A stretch of 64,000 nt of DNA, from assembly GCF_001558155.1 (NCBI RefSeq), contig NZ_LOAS01000022.1:1-64000 (forward strand). Direction: 5' to 3'. A model generated the notes under the pieces. It saw nothing but the letters and a program-made list of their open reading frames with translations, searched no databases and was not told where the DNA came from. Of this stretch, positions 52,372-62,329 are shown piece by piece. Both the position numbers and the translations under genes were made by a program. Source of the DNA: Aliiruegeria sabulilitoris (GTDB lineage: Bacteria; Pseudomonadota; Alphaproteobacteria; Rhodobacterales; Rhodobacteraceae). Every line of letters starts with the position of its first letter. Position 1 is the stretch's first letter.

Positions 52372-52857
52372 ATGACCAGCAAGAGTCAGGACGCAGATGT
52401 CGCCTTCATCGAGGCGCTTGCGGAGCTGCTGCGTGCAAACGATCTGACGGAAGTCGAGGTCATGCGAGAATATGGCGACAATGACAGCCTGAATGTTCGG
52501 GTCAGCCGGCAAATCATGGCCGCCCCGGCACCGGTCGCCTATGCCGCCCCTGCCGCAGCCCCCGCTGCCGCGCCCGCCGCGGCCCTGCCTGAGGCAACCC
52601 CGGTCGAGGATCCCGCGCAACTTCCCGGCGCCGTTACCTCTCCCATGGTTGGCACGGTCTATCTCGCCTCCGAACCGGGCGCGCCGGATTTCGTTTCCGT
52701 CGGCGACCAGGTCTCCGAAGGCCAGACCCTGCTGATCGTTGAAGCGATGAAGACCATGAACCAGATCCCGGCGCCCAAGGCGGGTACCGTGAAACGCATT
52801 CTGGTTGAAAACGGCGCCGCGGTTGAATTCGGCGCCCCGCTGATGATCATCGAGTAA
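52372..52857 (+). CDS. accB: Acetyl-CoA carboxylase biotin carboxyl carrier protein
   Basis: AccB, 161 aa, carries biotin for acetyl-CoA carboxylase, the first step of fatty acid synthesis. An N-terminal helical domain is followed by an Ala/Pro-rich linker (about 49-80) and the biotinyl domain, with the biotinylated lysine in [10 protein letters not shown] (Lys127). The ATG at 52372 fits the family N-terminus. It overlaps accC (TAATG). Confidence 0.96.
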   Translation: MTSKSQDADVAFIEALAELLRANDLTEVEVMREYGDNDSLNVRVSRQIMAAPAPVAYAAPAAAPAAAPAAALPEATPVEDPAQLPGAVTSPMVGTVYLASEPGAPDFVSVGDQVSEGQTLLIVEAMKTMNQIPAPKAGTVKRILVENGAAVEFGAPLMIIE

Positions 52858-54203
52858 TGTTCGAGAAAATCCTGATCGCGAACCGGGGCGAGATCGCCCT
52901 ACGAGTCATCCGCGCCTGTGCCGAGATGGGCATCAAGTCGGTCGCGGTCCATTCCACGGCCGACGCCGATGCGATGCATGTGCGGCTGGCCGACGAGAGC
53001 GTGTGCATCGGCCCGCCCTCCTCGACTCACAGCTACCTGTCTTTCCCGGCCATAATCTCCGCCTGCGAGATCACCGGGGCGGATGCGATCCATCCGGGCT
53101 ATGGCTTCCTGTCGGAAAACGCGGCCTTCGTGCAGATCGTCGAAGATCACGGCCTGAGCTTCATCGGCCCGACCGCGGAACATATCCGCGTCATGGGCGA
53201 CAAGATCACCGCCAAGGAGACCATGAAGGCGCTTGGCGTGCCGGTGGTTCCCGGCTCCGAAGGCGGGGTTCCTGATTACGAGACCGCGGTGACGGTGGCC
53301 GAAGAGATCGGCTATCCGGTCATCATCAAGGCCACGGCCGGCGGCGGCGGCAAGGGCATGAAGCTCGCCAAGACGCCGGAGGAGCTGGAAACGGCTTTCC
53401 GGACCGCGCGGGCCGAGGGCAAGGCCAATTTCGGCAATGCCGAAGTCTATCTCGAGAAATATCTCGGCAAACCTCGCCATATCGAGATCCAGGTCTTTGG
53501 CGATGGCAAGGGCAAGGCCGTGCATCTGGGCGAGCGGGACTGCTCACTGCAGCGCCGGCACCAGAAGGTTCTGGAAGAAGCGCCGGGGCCGGTTATCGAT
53601 GCCGAGACGCGGGCCCGGATCGGCAAGGTCTGTGCCGACGCGGTTGCCCGCATCAACTATGTCGGCGCGGGCACGATCGAGTTTCTCTACGAGAATGACG
53701 AGTTCTATTTCATCGAGATGAACACCCGCCTTCAGGTGGAACATCCGGTGACCGAGGGTATCTTCGGCGTCGATCTCGTGCGCGAGCAGATCCGGGTTGC
53801 CCAAGGGCTTCCGCTCTCCTTCGAGCAGGACGACCTCGTGGTGAACGGGCATTCGATCGAGGTGCGTATCAACGCAGAGAAGCTGCCCAACTTTGTCCCC
53901 TCCCCCGGCAAGATCGGCATGTATCATGCCCCCGGTGGCCTGGGCGTGCGGATGGATTCGGCGCTCTATGGCGGCTACACGATCCCGCCCTATTACGACT
54001 CGCTCATTGGCAAGCTGATCGTGCATGGCCGCGACCGCGAGGAAGCGCTCTCGCGCCTTTCCCGCGCGCTGAGCGAGATCGTGATCGAGGGGATCGACAC
54101 CACGCTGCCGCTCTTCGATGCGCTGCTTCGGGAGCCGGATATCCGGTCGGGGAATTACGACATCCACTGGCTGGAGAAATGGCTCGCCGCCCATGGCGGC
54201 TAG
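52857..54203 (+). CDS. accC: Acetyl-CoA carboxylase biotin carboxylase subunit
   Basis: AccC, 448 aa, carboxylates biotin on AccB using ATP and bicarbonate. It has the N-terminal KILIANRGEIALRVIRACAE, the ATP-grasp glycine loop KATAGGGGKGMKLAK, the HIEIQVFGDGKGKAVHLGER strand and the catalytic region EMNTRLQVEHPVTEGIFGVD. It is translationally coupled to accB, the standard accBC operon. Confidence 0.98.
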   Translation: MFEKILIANRGEIALRVIRACAEMGIKSVAVHSTADADAMHVRLADESVCIGPPSSTHSYLSFPAIISACEITGADAIHPGYGFLSENAAFVQIVEDHGLSFIGPTAEHIRVMGDKITAKETMKALGVPVVPGSEGGVPDYETAVTVAEEIGYPVIIKATAGGGGKGMKLAKTPEELETAFRTARAEGKANFGNAEVYLEKYLGKPRHIEIQVFGDGKGKAVHLGERDCSLQRRHQKVLEEAPGPVIDAETRARIGKVCADAVARINYVGAGTIEFLYENDEFYFIEMNTRLQVEHPVTEGIFGVDLVREQIRVAQGLPLSFEQDDLVVNGHSIEVRINAEKLPNFVPSPGKIGMYHAPGGLGVRMDSALYGGYTIPPYYDSLIGKLIVHGRDREEALSRLSRALSEIVIEGIDTTLPLFDALLREPDIRSGNYDIHWLEKWLAAHGG

Positions 54204-54269
54204 GCCGGCCTGTATCTCCGGGCGCGGCGCAACTGACAGCGCCGCCCCCGACAATTCCGGGAGTGCGCC

Positions 54270-54908
54270 TTGAGCGAGATCACCCCGCAACTGCTCCTGA
54301 GGGCCTATGCGGCCGGGATCTTTCCCATGGCCGAGCGGCGCGACAGCGAAGAGCTCTTCTGGGTCGATCCGCAGGAACGCGGCGTTTTCCCTCTGGGCGG
54401 GTTTCACATCTCGCGCTCCCTGCGCCGCCGGATCCGGCAGGCGCCCTTCCAAATCGCCGTAAACAAGGATTTCGAAGGTGTTCTGACCGGTTGCGCCGAC
54501 AGGCCGGAAACCTGGATCAACGAGAAGATCTTCGCGCTCTATATCCAGCTGCACCGCGCAGGCTTTGCCCATTCGCTTGAAACCTGGGAAGGTGACACCC
54601 TCGTGGGCGGCGTCTACGGCGTCACGCTCGGCGGGGCCTTTTTCGGCGAGTCGATGTTCTCGCATCGCCGGGATGCCTCGAAAATCGCGCTGGCCTACCT
54701 GATGGACCGGCTGATCCAGGGTGGCTTCCGCCTGTTCGACACCCAGTTCCTGACCGACCACCTCGCCAGCCTCGGCGCGATCGAGATCACGCGCAAGCAG
54801 TACCATGCGCGGTTGAAGGAGGCGCTGCAGGTGCGGGCGGATTTCCTGTCGCCCGGACCGCCGCCAAACCCTCAGTTATTGTTGCAGCGCAGCAACCAGA
54901 CGTCGTAG
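54270..54908 (+). CDS. aat: Leucyl/phenylalanyl-tRNA--protein transferase
   Basis: Aat, 212 aa, attaches Leu or Phe from aminoacyl-tRNA to proteins with N-terminal Arg or Lys, marking them for ClpS-ClpAP. Motifs are LLRAYAAGIFPMAE, FWVDPQERGVFPL, ETWINEKIFALYIQLHRAGF and GGVYGVTLGGAFFGESMFSH. The start is a TTG at 54270 with GGGAG 6 nt upstream; the next ATG would remove the conserved N-terminus. The final 37 nt overlap the convergent DUF2155 gene. Confidence 0.95.
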   Translation: MSEITPQLLLRAYAAGIFPMAERRDSEELFWVDPQERGVFPLGGFHISRSLRRRIRQAPFQIAVNKDFEGVLTGCADRPETWINEKIFALYIQLHRAGFAHSLETWEGDTLVGGVYGVTLGGAFFGESMFSHRRDASKIALAYLMDRLIQGGFRLFDTQFLTDHLASLGAIEITRKQYHARLKEALQVRADFLSPGPPPNPQLLLQRSNQTS

Positions 54909-55225
54909 CGCGGGTGTTCCATGGCGCTGAGCGCCGGCGAGGAAGCGATCATCCAGCCGGAGAACGCCGCCTGCTCCATCGAGGAATCGCGGATCTCCAG
55001 CCAGCCGTAAGCGTCCGAATTCGGGTTGTTCGTCGGGAAACGGCAATCGCCCAGCACGATCTTCAACCGGCCAAAGAGCTTCATTTCGCCCCGGGAAACC
55101 GTGATATCAGTCGTCTCGCCGGTGATCTTGTCCAGCACCCGGATCGTACCACCCGACGCGCTCGTGGCCTGCTGCTGTGCCAGCGCAGGCATGGCGGACA
55201 AGAGCAGGATGGCGAGCCAGCGCAT
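54872..55225 (-). CDS. DUF2155 exported protein
   Basis: This 117-aa exported protein has a Sec signal (MRWLAILLLSAMPALA) and the DUF2155 pattern: RVLDKITGETTDITVSRGEM, VLGDCRFPTNNPNSDAYGWL and FSGWMIASSPALSAMEHPRY. The two cysteines (GDCRF, LLRCNNN) may pair in the periplasm. Its role is not known. It sits downstream of an mlaD-type gene whose stop overlaps its start, and overlaps the end of aat on the other strand. Confidence 0.92.
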   Translation of the reverse strand: MRWLAILLLSAMPALAQQQATSASGGTIRVLDKITGETTDITVSRGEMKLFGRLKIVLGDCRFPTNNPNSDAYGWLEIRDSSMEQAAFSGWMIASSPALSAMEHPRYDVWLLRCNNN

Positions 55226-55677
55226 CAGCCTTCCTCACCCGACGAAGAGACGAATTTCGCGAGCAGCGCCAGAAGGCTCAGCGCGCCCTGCGTGTCCTCG
55301 ATCTCGTCTCCCGGTTCCAGGTTGAAGGGCGATCCCCCCGGCACCAGTTCAACGTAGTTTCCGCCCAGAAGGCCCTCGGAGGAGATTGAGATAGAGGTAT
55401 CTTCGGGCACATCGAGCGCGCCCCGGACGTTCAAGGTCATATCGGCGCGGAAGGTTTCCGGGTTGAGCTCCAGCCCGGTGACACTGCCGATCTTGACCCC
55501 TGCCATGCGCACATCCGTGCCGACCGAGATCCCCTCGACAGAGCGAAAACTGGCCGTCAGGTCATAGCCGTCCGGGGCTGCCGAAAGGCCCGCTCCTTGG
55601 CCAGCATAAATCAGGAATCCGACAGCCACCGCCAGCGTGGCGCCGCCTGCTATGATCTCTCCGGGGCTCTCAGACAT
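55225..55677 (-). CDS. mlaD: MlaD-type lipid-transport protein (MCE domain)
   Basis: This 150-aa protein has one N-terminal anchor helix (EIIAGGATLAVAVGFLIYAG) and an MCE domain (YDLTASFRSVEGISVGTDVR, MAGVKIGSVTGLELNPETF, EGLLGGNYVELVPGG). MlaD forms a periplasmic hexamer in the Mla system that moves phospholipids between membranes. The other mla genes are not in this window. The start at 55677 has GGAGGA upstream. Confidence 0.92.
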   Translation of the reverse strand: MSESPGEIIAGGATLAVAVGFLIYAGQGAGLSAAPDGYDLTASFRSVEGISVGTDVRMAGVKIGSVTGLELNPETFRADMTLNVRGALDVPEDTSISISSEGLLGGNYVELVPGGSPFNLEPGDEIEDTQGALSLLALLAKFVSSSGEEG

Positions 55678-55737
55678 GCATTCCTCCGTCCCGCAGTCGC
55701 GGGGCAATGGCACTCGGACACGGCATCTGGACCGGGA

Positions 55738-56124
55738 TTACTCCGGGCGCCATGCCTCGTAATCGGATTGTTCTACCGGATCGATTCGCCGCAGGGAACC
55801 CGCGGGCTTGTAGGAAAGCTCCGGCGAGGCCGTCATATTCTCGATATGCGGCTTCTCCCAATCCTTGTGCACAAGCGGACGTTCCGAGGGCGGCTTGTCG
55901 AACGTCTTGTGCAGCCAGCCATGCCAGTCGGGCGGAATGCGGCTCGCCTCGATCTCTCCGTCGAAGATGACCCAGCGTTTGGAATCATCTTCGTTTCGAT
56001 AATAGACGTTGCCCTGCTCGTCTTCGCCCACCTTTTCGCCGTGGCGAGAGGTGAAGAACTGGGTGCCGTAGGTCTGACCGTCCCACCAGGTGATGGCCCG
56101 CAGAACTGAATTCAGGATGCCCAT
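55738..56124 (-). CDS. Complex I accessory subunit, NDUFA12 type
   Basis: This 128-aa protein belongs to the NDUFA12 (B17.2) family of NADH:ubiquinone oxidoreductase supernumerary subunits found in mitochondria and alphaproteobacteria. Visible segments are TWWDGQTYGTQFFTSRHGEK, VGEDEQGNVYYRNEDDSKRW and SRIPPDWHGWLHKTFDKPPS. It stabilises the peripheral arm of complex I in the inner membrane. It is separate from the nuo operon, as is usual. GGAGG precedes the ATG at 56124. Confidence 0.95.
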   Translation of the reverse strand: MGILNSVLRAITWWDGQTYGTQFFTSRHGEKVGEDEQGNVYYRNEDDSKRWVIFDGEIEASRIPPDWHGWLHKTFDKPPSERPLVHKDWEKPHIENMTASPELSYKPAGSLRRIDPVEQSDYEAWRPE

Positions 56125-56202
56125 GAATGCCTCCGGATACGTGTTGCCTTCCCGTATGGACCAACTCCCCGCCAAGGTCCAGAGACAGGGGAGCGCAGCG
56201 GC

Positions 56203-56598
56203 TCAATCCGCCGTATCTTTGGGGACACGCGCCGTCACCTCGATCTCGATCTTCATTTCCGGCTCCTGGAGCCCGGCGACGATCATCGTCGCGGCAGGGC
56301 GGGCTTTTGCGAAGGCCTTGCGCGTGACGGGCCAGCAGGCCGGCCAATCCTCCTTGTCGGGCAGGATGTAGCGCACCCGCACCACGTCATCGAGGCCACA
56401 CCCGGCATCGCGCAACGCCGCCTCGATCGTGGCCAGCGCGTTCGCGCATTGCGTCTCGACATCCGCCGGCATGACCATCGTCGCGTAGTCATACCCGGTG
56501 GTGCCCGCCACGAAGGCCCAGCCATCGCAAAGGACGGCGCGCGAATAGCCGATCTGTTCCTCGAAGGGCGAGCCTGAGCTGATGAGCTTTCGTGACAT
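56203..56598 (-). CDS. RidA-family protein (reactive imine deaminase type)
   Basis: This 131-aa protein has the RidA (YjgF/YER057c/UK114) fold: KLISSGSPFEEQIGYSRAVL, WAFVAGTTGYDYATMVMPAD, QCANALATIEAALRDAGCGL, VVRVRYILPDKEDWPACWPV and KIEIEVTARV at the end. RidA members hydrolyse reactive enamine/imine intermediates. The usual Arg-Glu pair near the C-terminus is only partly visible, so it may be a non-canonical subgroup. The substrate is unknown. Confidence 0.9.
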   Translation of the reverse strand: MSRKLISSGSPFEEQIGYSRAVLCDGWAFVAGTTGYDYATMVMPADVETQCANALATIEAALRDAGCGLDDVVRVRYILPDKEDWPACWPVTRKAFAKARPAATMIVAGLQEPEMKIEIEVTARVPKDTAD

Positions 56599-56754
56599 CT
56601 TCCAATCTCCTGCGTATTCCGTGCCGAAACCGGGACGGCGCTCGCGTAAAAGCGCGGCTCGTGACCAAGCGATCCCGCCTGATACGAATGGTTAACCTTT
56701 CTTAAACCCTGTCGGTTTACCCGGAAGATCAACTTATCCAGTACGAGAGTCGAG

Positions 56755-57942
56755 ATGTATGAACGCCTGACCTGCGCCGGGTTCTGCCTTGTGGCGAGCT
56801 GTGGAACCGCAATTGCCGGTGGGCTGGACAGGACCGGCCAATCCATCGGGATCCTTTTCGAAAACGGCGGCGCCAGCGGCGGTTATTTGCAGGTGGATCT
56901 CTTCCGGGCCTATCCCGATGTCACCGGCACGGGCGCCGGCATTGCCGGGTTCTTGGCGCCCGGTGGGTCCTATGCCAACGTTGCCGACATGTTTGACGGC
57001 ATCGGTGGCGCGCTCAAGTTTCAGATCAACGACAAGCTGAGTGCTGCCTTCATTGCCGAACAGCCCTATGGCTCGGACCTCCTCTATCCCGGCAGTGGGC
57101 TGGCCACCGAGTTGGGCGGCACGCTGGCCTGGGCAGAGACCTCCTCCCTGACGGCGCTTCTGCGCTACAAGATCGACGAGAACTGGAGCGTGCATGGCGG
57201 TCTCAGATACCAGGAAATCGAGGGCGACATCCGCCTGAGCGGCTGGGCCTATGGCCCCCCCAAGGTGATGGGGTTGCCCTCGGCGAATGGCTACGAAGTC
57301 TCGCTCGGCAAGGACAGCGCCTGGGGCTATGTGCTTGGCGCCAGTTATGAAATCCCCGAAATCGCCTTTCGGGCCACGCTTACTTACAATTCCGAGATCA
57401 CCCACAAGATGGACACGGAGGAGAGCGGCAATCCCTCGCCCGCCCTTGATGGCCGTTCGGTGACGGAGGTGAAGACACCGCGCTCGGTCAATCTGGACCT
57501 GCAAACAGGTATTGCCCCCGACACGCTGCTCTATGGCTCGGTTCGCTGGGCCGAATGGAGCGCCTTCCGAATCGACCCGGTCGGCTTCGTTCACCCGATG
57601 GAGGAAGGCGGTGGCGGTGTCGGCCTGGTAGAGCTGGACGACACGGTCACCTACACGGTCGGTCTGGCGCGCCGTTTCTCGGAGAAATGGTCCGGCTCCG
57701 CCGAGATCTTTTACGAACCAAGAGAGGACGGCGTCGTTGCGCCGCTCTTCCCCTCCGTCGGCTTCTGGGGCGCTGGAGTAGCGGTGCGGCGGGATTGGGA
57801 GAATTTCAACCTCTCCCTTGGGGCCCGGTATACCCGGCTGGGCGATGGCCGCGTCGAAACCCTACCCGCCGGAACGGCGCGGGCCAATTTCGAAGAGAAC
57901 GACATCCTGAGCCTCGGCCTGCGCGTCGGCTATAAGTTCTGA
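56755..57942 (+). CDS. FadL/OmpP1/TodX-type outer-membrane transport protein
   Basis: This 395-aa protein has a signal peptide (ending near TAIAG) and a predominantly beta-strand body ending in a C-terminal aromatic (RVGYKF), the outer-membrane barrel pattern. Segments such as DRTGQSIGILFENGG, LKFQINDKLSAAFIAEQPYG and GYEVSLGKDSAWGYVLGASY fit the FadL family, which imports long-chain fatty acids or other hydrophobic compounds. It stands alone, divergent from the RidA gene. Confidence 0.9.
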   Translation: MYERLTCAGFCLVASCGTAIAGGLDRTGQSIGILFENGGASGGYLQVDLFRAYPDVTGTGAGIAGFLAPGGSYANVADMFDGIGGALKFQINDKLSAAFIAEQPYGSDLLYPGSGLATELGGTLAWAETSSLTALLRYKIDENWSVHGGLRYQEIEGDIRLSGWAYGPPKVMGLPSANGYEVSLGKDSAWGYVLGASYEIPEIAFRATLTYNSEITHKMDTEESGNPSPALDGRSVTEVKTPRSVNLDLQTGIAPDTLLYGSVRWAEWSAFRIDPVGFVHPMEEGGGGVGLVELDDTVTYTVGLARRFSEKWSGSAEIFYEPREDGVVAPLFPSVGFWGAGVAVRRDWENFNLSLGARYTRLGDGRVETLPAGTARANFEENDILSLGLRVGYKF

Positions 57943-58085
57943 TCGCGTCCCGAGTTGGTGTCCTGAAGGGATAGCACCAAGATCAGGGGCTTCAACTCCG
58001 TGCCTCCACTGGACGGACATTTGGAGATTGCAGGCAGGCAGACGTCCCAGACGAGCACCGACACGCCATCGTCAACAAAAGAAAG

Positions 58086-58109
58086 GCCCCGTCATTTGCG
58101 TGACGGGGC
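58086..58109 (-). terminator. Terminator downstream of clpX
   Basis: GCCCCGTCA and TGACGGGGC (58086-58094, 58101-58109) form a perfect 9-bp stem with a 6-nt loop. On the minus strand it is followed by CTTTCTTTT. It lies about 55 nt past the clpX stop and may also stop the convergent porin transcript. Confidence 0.85.
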
Positions 58110-58164
58110 TTCTGTTCGTGGATGACATGACTGCCGGTTCGGAGACGCCGTTGCGGCTCCCGGT

Positions 58165-59424
<1,260 letters not shown>

Positions 59425-59593
59425 GCCATTCCTCTAGGGCCTTGCGCCCTTTGTCCTTACCGGAAAACCGGTCCGCTTTCGGGGCGCTCTGCGACCGTCC
59501 CGTCCAAGCAAGATTATGGCACCCCATTCCGGGGCACAATGCCGAAATGCAGGCGGGCCGAAGCTCACGGCCCACCGCCTGTTCACACACTCG

Positions 59594-60226
59594 TTAGCTG
59601 GACGCTTTGTCGTCGGTCGTTTTGCGGCTTTCGACGATCTCGTCGATATGGCCCCAATCCTTGGCTTCCTGCGGCGACATGAAATTGTCCCGCTCCAGCG
59701 CATCCTGAACCTTCTTGAGGGTCTGGCCCGTATGCTTGACGTAAATCGCGTTGATCGTGTCCTTGATCTTCTGCGTCTCGGCGGCGTGGATCATGATATC
59801 CGTCGCCTGCCCCTGGTAGCCGCCGGAAGGCTGGTGCACCATGATGCGGCTGTTGGGCAGCGCGAACCGCATGCCCTTCTCGCCACCCACCGACAGCACA
59901 GAGCCCATAGAGGCCGCCTGCCCGACCACGAGGGTCGATACTTTCGGGCGGATATACTGCATCGTGTCATAGATCGACAGGCCGGAGGTCACCACGCCGC
60001 CGGGGCTGTTGATGTACATGGAAATTTCCTTGGACGGGTTCTCCGCCTCAAGGTGCAGCAACTGGGCCACGATCAATTGGCTCATGCCGTCATGGACGGG
60101 GCCGTTGACGAAAATGATCCGTTCCTTGAGCAGGCGGGAGAAAATGTCATAAGCACGCTCGCCGCGGCTGGTCTGCTCGACGACCATCGGGACGAGGTTC
60201 ATATAGGTCTCACGGGGGTCTTGCAT
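59594..60226 (-). CDS. clpP: ClpP, proteolytic subunit of Clp protease
   Basis: ClpP, 210 aa, is the serine peptidase core of ClpXP/ClpAP. The catalytic serine is in GQAASMGS (Ser106) and the histidine in MVHQPSGG (His131), with the Asp about 50 residues later. The N-terminus ([20 protein letters not shown]) is processed in the family. I chose the ATG at 60226. It is transcribed toward clpX, 169 nt away, and divergent from a papain-like gene. Confidence 0.97.
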   Translation of the reverse strand: MQDPRETYMNLVPMVVEQTSRGERAYDIFSRLLKERIIFVNGPVHDGMSQLIVAQLLHLEAENPSKEISMYINSPGGVVTSGLSIYDTMQYIRPKVSTLVVGQAASMGSVLSVGGEKGMRFALPNSRIMVHQPSGGYQGQATDIMIHAAETQKIKDTINAIYVKHTGQTLKKVQDALERDNFMSPQEAKDWGHIDEIVESRKTTDDKASS

Positions 60227-60586
60227 CTTGTCTGCCTCGGGTGGGGGGCGCCCGCTCGCACGCACGCCGCTGTAAATTCGTCCTAGAGTCGTAGTGTCGA
60301 GCCCCGGGGGTTGCAAGGGCAGGCCGTAACGGGGCGCGACATCTTCTCGAGTTCGAGCGAGTCGCACTATGCCTGCCCGGGTCTTTCCGAAAGGTTTCTC
60401 AACAATATGGCTCGACGTTTCGGGCCGGTGCGCGCCCCAACCCTTACCGAAGGCGGACAGAAAGTCCCGCGGGCCCATCCGGGAGGCTGCGAGCTTCTAC
60501 ACTGCCCATTTCCTTCATTTTGGAGTAAGCTTTTCACCAGCCACCGCGGGTCGGGAGGCCGCGGTGCCAACACTGGGAGACATGCC
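60227..60586. other. 360-nt divergent region between clpP and the papain-like gene
   Basis: I see no gene here. It contains the clpP promoter region and, near its right end, a strong hairpin (60542-60566) directly before the ribosome site of the papain-like gene. Confidence 0.5.
60542..60566 (+). repeat. Perfect inverted repeat in the 5' leader of the papain-like gene
   Basis: CACCGCGG (60542-60549) and CCGCGGTG (60559-60566) pair perfectly with a 9-nt spacer. The hairpin ends 20 nt before the ATG, close to the GGGAGA ribosome site, so it could affect translation or bind a regulator. Confidence 0.5.
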
Positions 60587-61114
60587 ATGAGCGATTATTC
60601 CCGTTGTCCGAATCCGAAATTGCGCGGAGAGCCTCAGTCCATTGCCAGCATGTGCTGGTTTGCCGGCTACACGATGTTGTTTCGCTGGCGCGGCATGGAG
60701 GAGAAACTCATCCGCGACCATGTCTGGAACACCCTCGAAAGCGCGGGGATCGATGTGAAAAGCGCCAAGACCACCGGCCTCAAGTTGAAGGACAACAAGG
60801 CCGCGGGCATGGCGCTCGGCCTGAAAGTGCGCGGATACGGCCAGCCGGTCACGGTCCACAACCTGCGCGAGCTTGTCCGCCACAGCCCGGTCTGGGCAAC
60901 GGGCCGGTGGTTCGAGAATACCAACCATGTTTACGTCATTACCGGCGTGTCGGATGATTGGGTGGAATATTACGATCCCTGGTACGACCATAACCCGACC
61001 GAAGCGATGGACATGCGACGCGCCACCACCGAGTGGATTCTGCAAGGCGATGGCAAATCCGCGACAGGCCTAGCGCACACGTTCCAGTGGTTCCCGCTGC
61101 AGTATTTCGAGTAA
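60587..61114 (+). CDS. Papain-like cysteine protease homologue (C70/C39-like)
   Basis: This 175-aa cytosolic protein has the signature of small papain-like proteases: QSIASMCWFAGYTMLF with the nucleophile Cys23, NTNHVYVITGV with His114 and VEYYDPWYDHNP with Asp130, in the right order and spacing. The closest families I recall are AvrRpt2-like C70 and C39-like peptidases. There is no signal peptide. The ATG at 60587 follows a GGGAGA site. Substrate and role are unknown. Confidence 0.7.
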   Translation: MSDYSRCPNPKLRGEPQSIASMCWFAGYTMLFRWRGMEEKLIRDHVWNTLESAGIDVKSAKTTGLKLKDNKAAGMALGLKVRGYGQPVTVHNLRELVRHSPVWATGRWFENTNHVYVITGVSDDWVEYYDPWYDHNPTEAMDMRRATTEWILQGDGKSATGLAHTFQWFPLQYFE

Positions 61115-61131
61115 CCTCCGCGCTTCAAGGG

Positions 61132-61377
61132 TCAGTGTTCGGAGACCTTGGAAACGAGCAGGTACACGCGGGAAAAATCTTTCTTTTCACCATTCTTGAC
61201 CGGCTTGGAACGGAACACCCGACCTTCGACGCGATACAGGTTGAACCCGCTCAGGCTGTGGCCGTCCTTGATCAGGTCCCCGATAAGCGGAACGCAGTCG
61301 CTCCGGCGTTCCACGATCACGTCATGGGTGGCTTCACAATAATCGAAACTATCTTTGTCAACGAGGGCAAGGAGCAT
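61132..61377 (-). CDS. Small protein of unknown function, 81 aa
   Basis: This 81-aa protein starts MLLALVDKDSFDYCEATHD and continues with VIVERRSDCVPLIGDLIKD and FSRVYLLVSKVSEH. It looks like a compact mixed alpha/beta domain. The start is uncertain, with no clear ribosome site, and the frame stays open upstream. It converges with the papain-like gene 17 nt away. No family is recognised. Confidence 0.5.
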   Translation of the reverse strand: MLLALVDKDSFDYCEATHDVIVERRSDCVPLIGDLIKDGHSLSGFNLYRVEGRVFRSKPVKNGEKKDFSRVYLLVSKVSEH

Positions 61378-61504
61378 TGCAATCCACCATTTGTTTGAAA
61401 AATCCGACAACGATTGACGCAAGGTAACACAAATCCGCCAGAGGAGACAGAAAAGGCCGCGACGGTGCCACCGACGACCGAGAAAACGGGCTGCCGGTTC
61501 GGGA

Positions 61505-61553
61505 AAGGCCGCAGCGTTGACGTAAACGTCCCGCCCTGCCCTGCAGCGGCCTT
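61505..61553 (+). promoter_or_regulatory. Nested dyads upstream of the LolD/FtsX-type ABC genes
   Basis: An inner dyad GACGT-AA-ACGTC (61519-61530) resembles MerR-type sites such as TTGACGT-N2-ACGTCAA. It sits inside an outer inverted repeat AAGGCCGC (61505-61512) / GCGGCCTT (61546-61553). All of it lies 48-96 nt before the ATPase start. The regulator is unknown. Confidence 0.4.
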
Positions 61554-61600
61554 GCCAGAAGCCCAGCAAGCCCATACCTCTTGAAAAGGGAGGTCCGGTC

Positions 61601-62329
61601 ATGCCGAAACCGTCCGACACCAAAGCGCTGCCCGCCTTTCGCACCGCAGGCCTGACCAAGACCTATGGGACAGGCAAGGCCGCCGTGCATGCGCTTCGCG
61701 GGGTCGATCTGGAAGTACCCTCGGGCGAGTTGGTCGTGCTGCTCGGCCCCTCCGGTTCGGGCAAATCCACGCTTCTGAACATTCTCGGCGGGCTGGACCG
61801 GGCCACCAGCGGCGATGCCTATTTCACGGATCACGAGCTGACCGCCATGGCCGACAAGGAGCTGACCCTCTATCGGCGCGACCATGTCGGCTTCGTCTTC
61901 CAGTTCTACAACCTCATGCCGTCGCTCACGGCGGAGGAGAACGTGGAGCTGGTCACCGAGATCGCCCATAACCCGATGGATCCGGGCAAGGCGCTCGACC
62001 TCGTGGGCCTCGGCGAGCGGCGGCACCACTTCCCCGCCCAGCTTTCGGGCGGCGAGCAGCAGCGTGTTGCCATCGCCCGCGCCATCGCCAAGCAGCCCGA
62101 CGTGCTGTTCTGCGACGAGCCCACCGGCGCTCTGGATTCCACCACTGGTCGCGCGGTGCTCAAGGTGCTGGCCGATGTCAACGCCGCGCTCGGCACCACC
62201 GTGCTCATGGTCACCCATGCCGCCGCAACCGCCGCCATGGCCCATCGCGTCATCCATTTCGCCGACGGCGCCATCCGCGACGTCGTGCCCAACGCCAGCC
62301 GCCTCGCACCGGAGCAGATCGAATGGTGA
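61601..62329 (+). CDS. ABC transporter ATPase (LolD/MacB-like)
   Basis: This 242-aa ATPase belongs to the MacB/LolD class that works with FtsX-type permeases: Walker [11 protein letters not shown]-loop [16 protein letters not shown], signature [15 protein letters not shown] and Walker [14 protein letters not shown]. It is coupled to the next gene, whose GTG start lies 1 nt before this gene's stop codon (TGGTGA). Such systems export lipoproteins, lipids or peptides; the cargo cannot be told. Confidence 0.93.
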   Translation: MPKPSDTKALPAFRTAGLTKTYGTGKAAVHALRGVDLEVPSGELVVLLGPSGSGKSTLLNILGGLDRATSGDAYFTDHELTAMADKELTLYRRDHVGFVFQFYNLMPSLTAEENVELVTEIAHNPMDPGKALDLVGLGERRHHFPAQLSGGEQQRVAIARAIAKQPDVLFCDEPTGALDSTTGRAVLKVLADVNAALGTTVLMVTHAAATAAMAHRVIHFADGAIRDVVPNASRLAPEQIEW

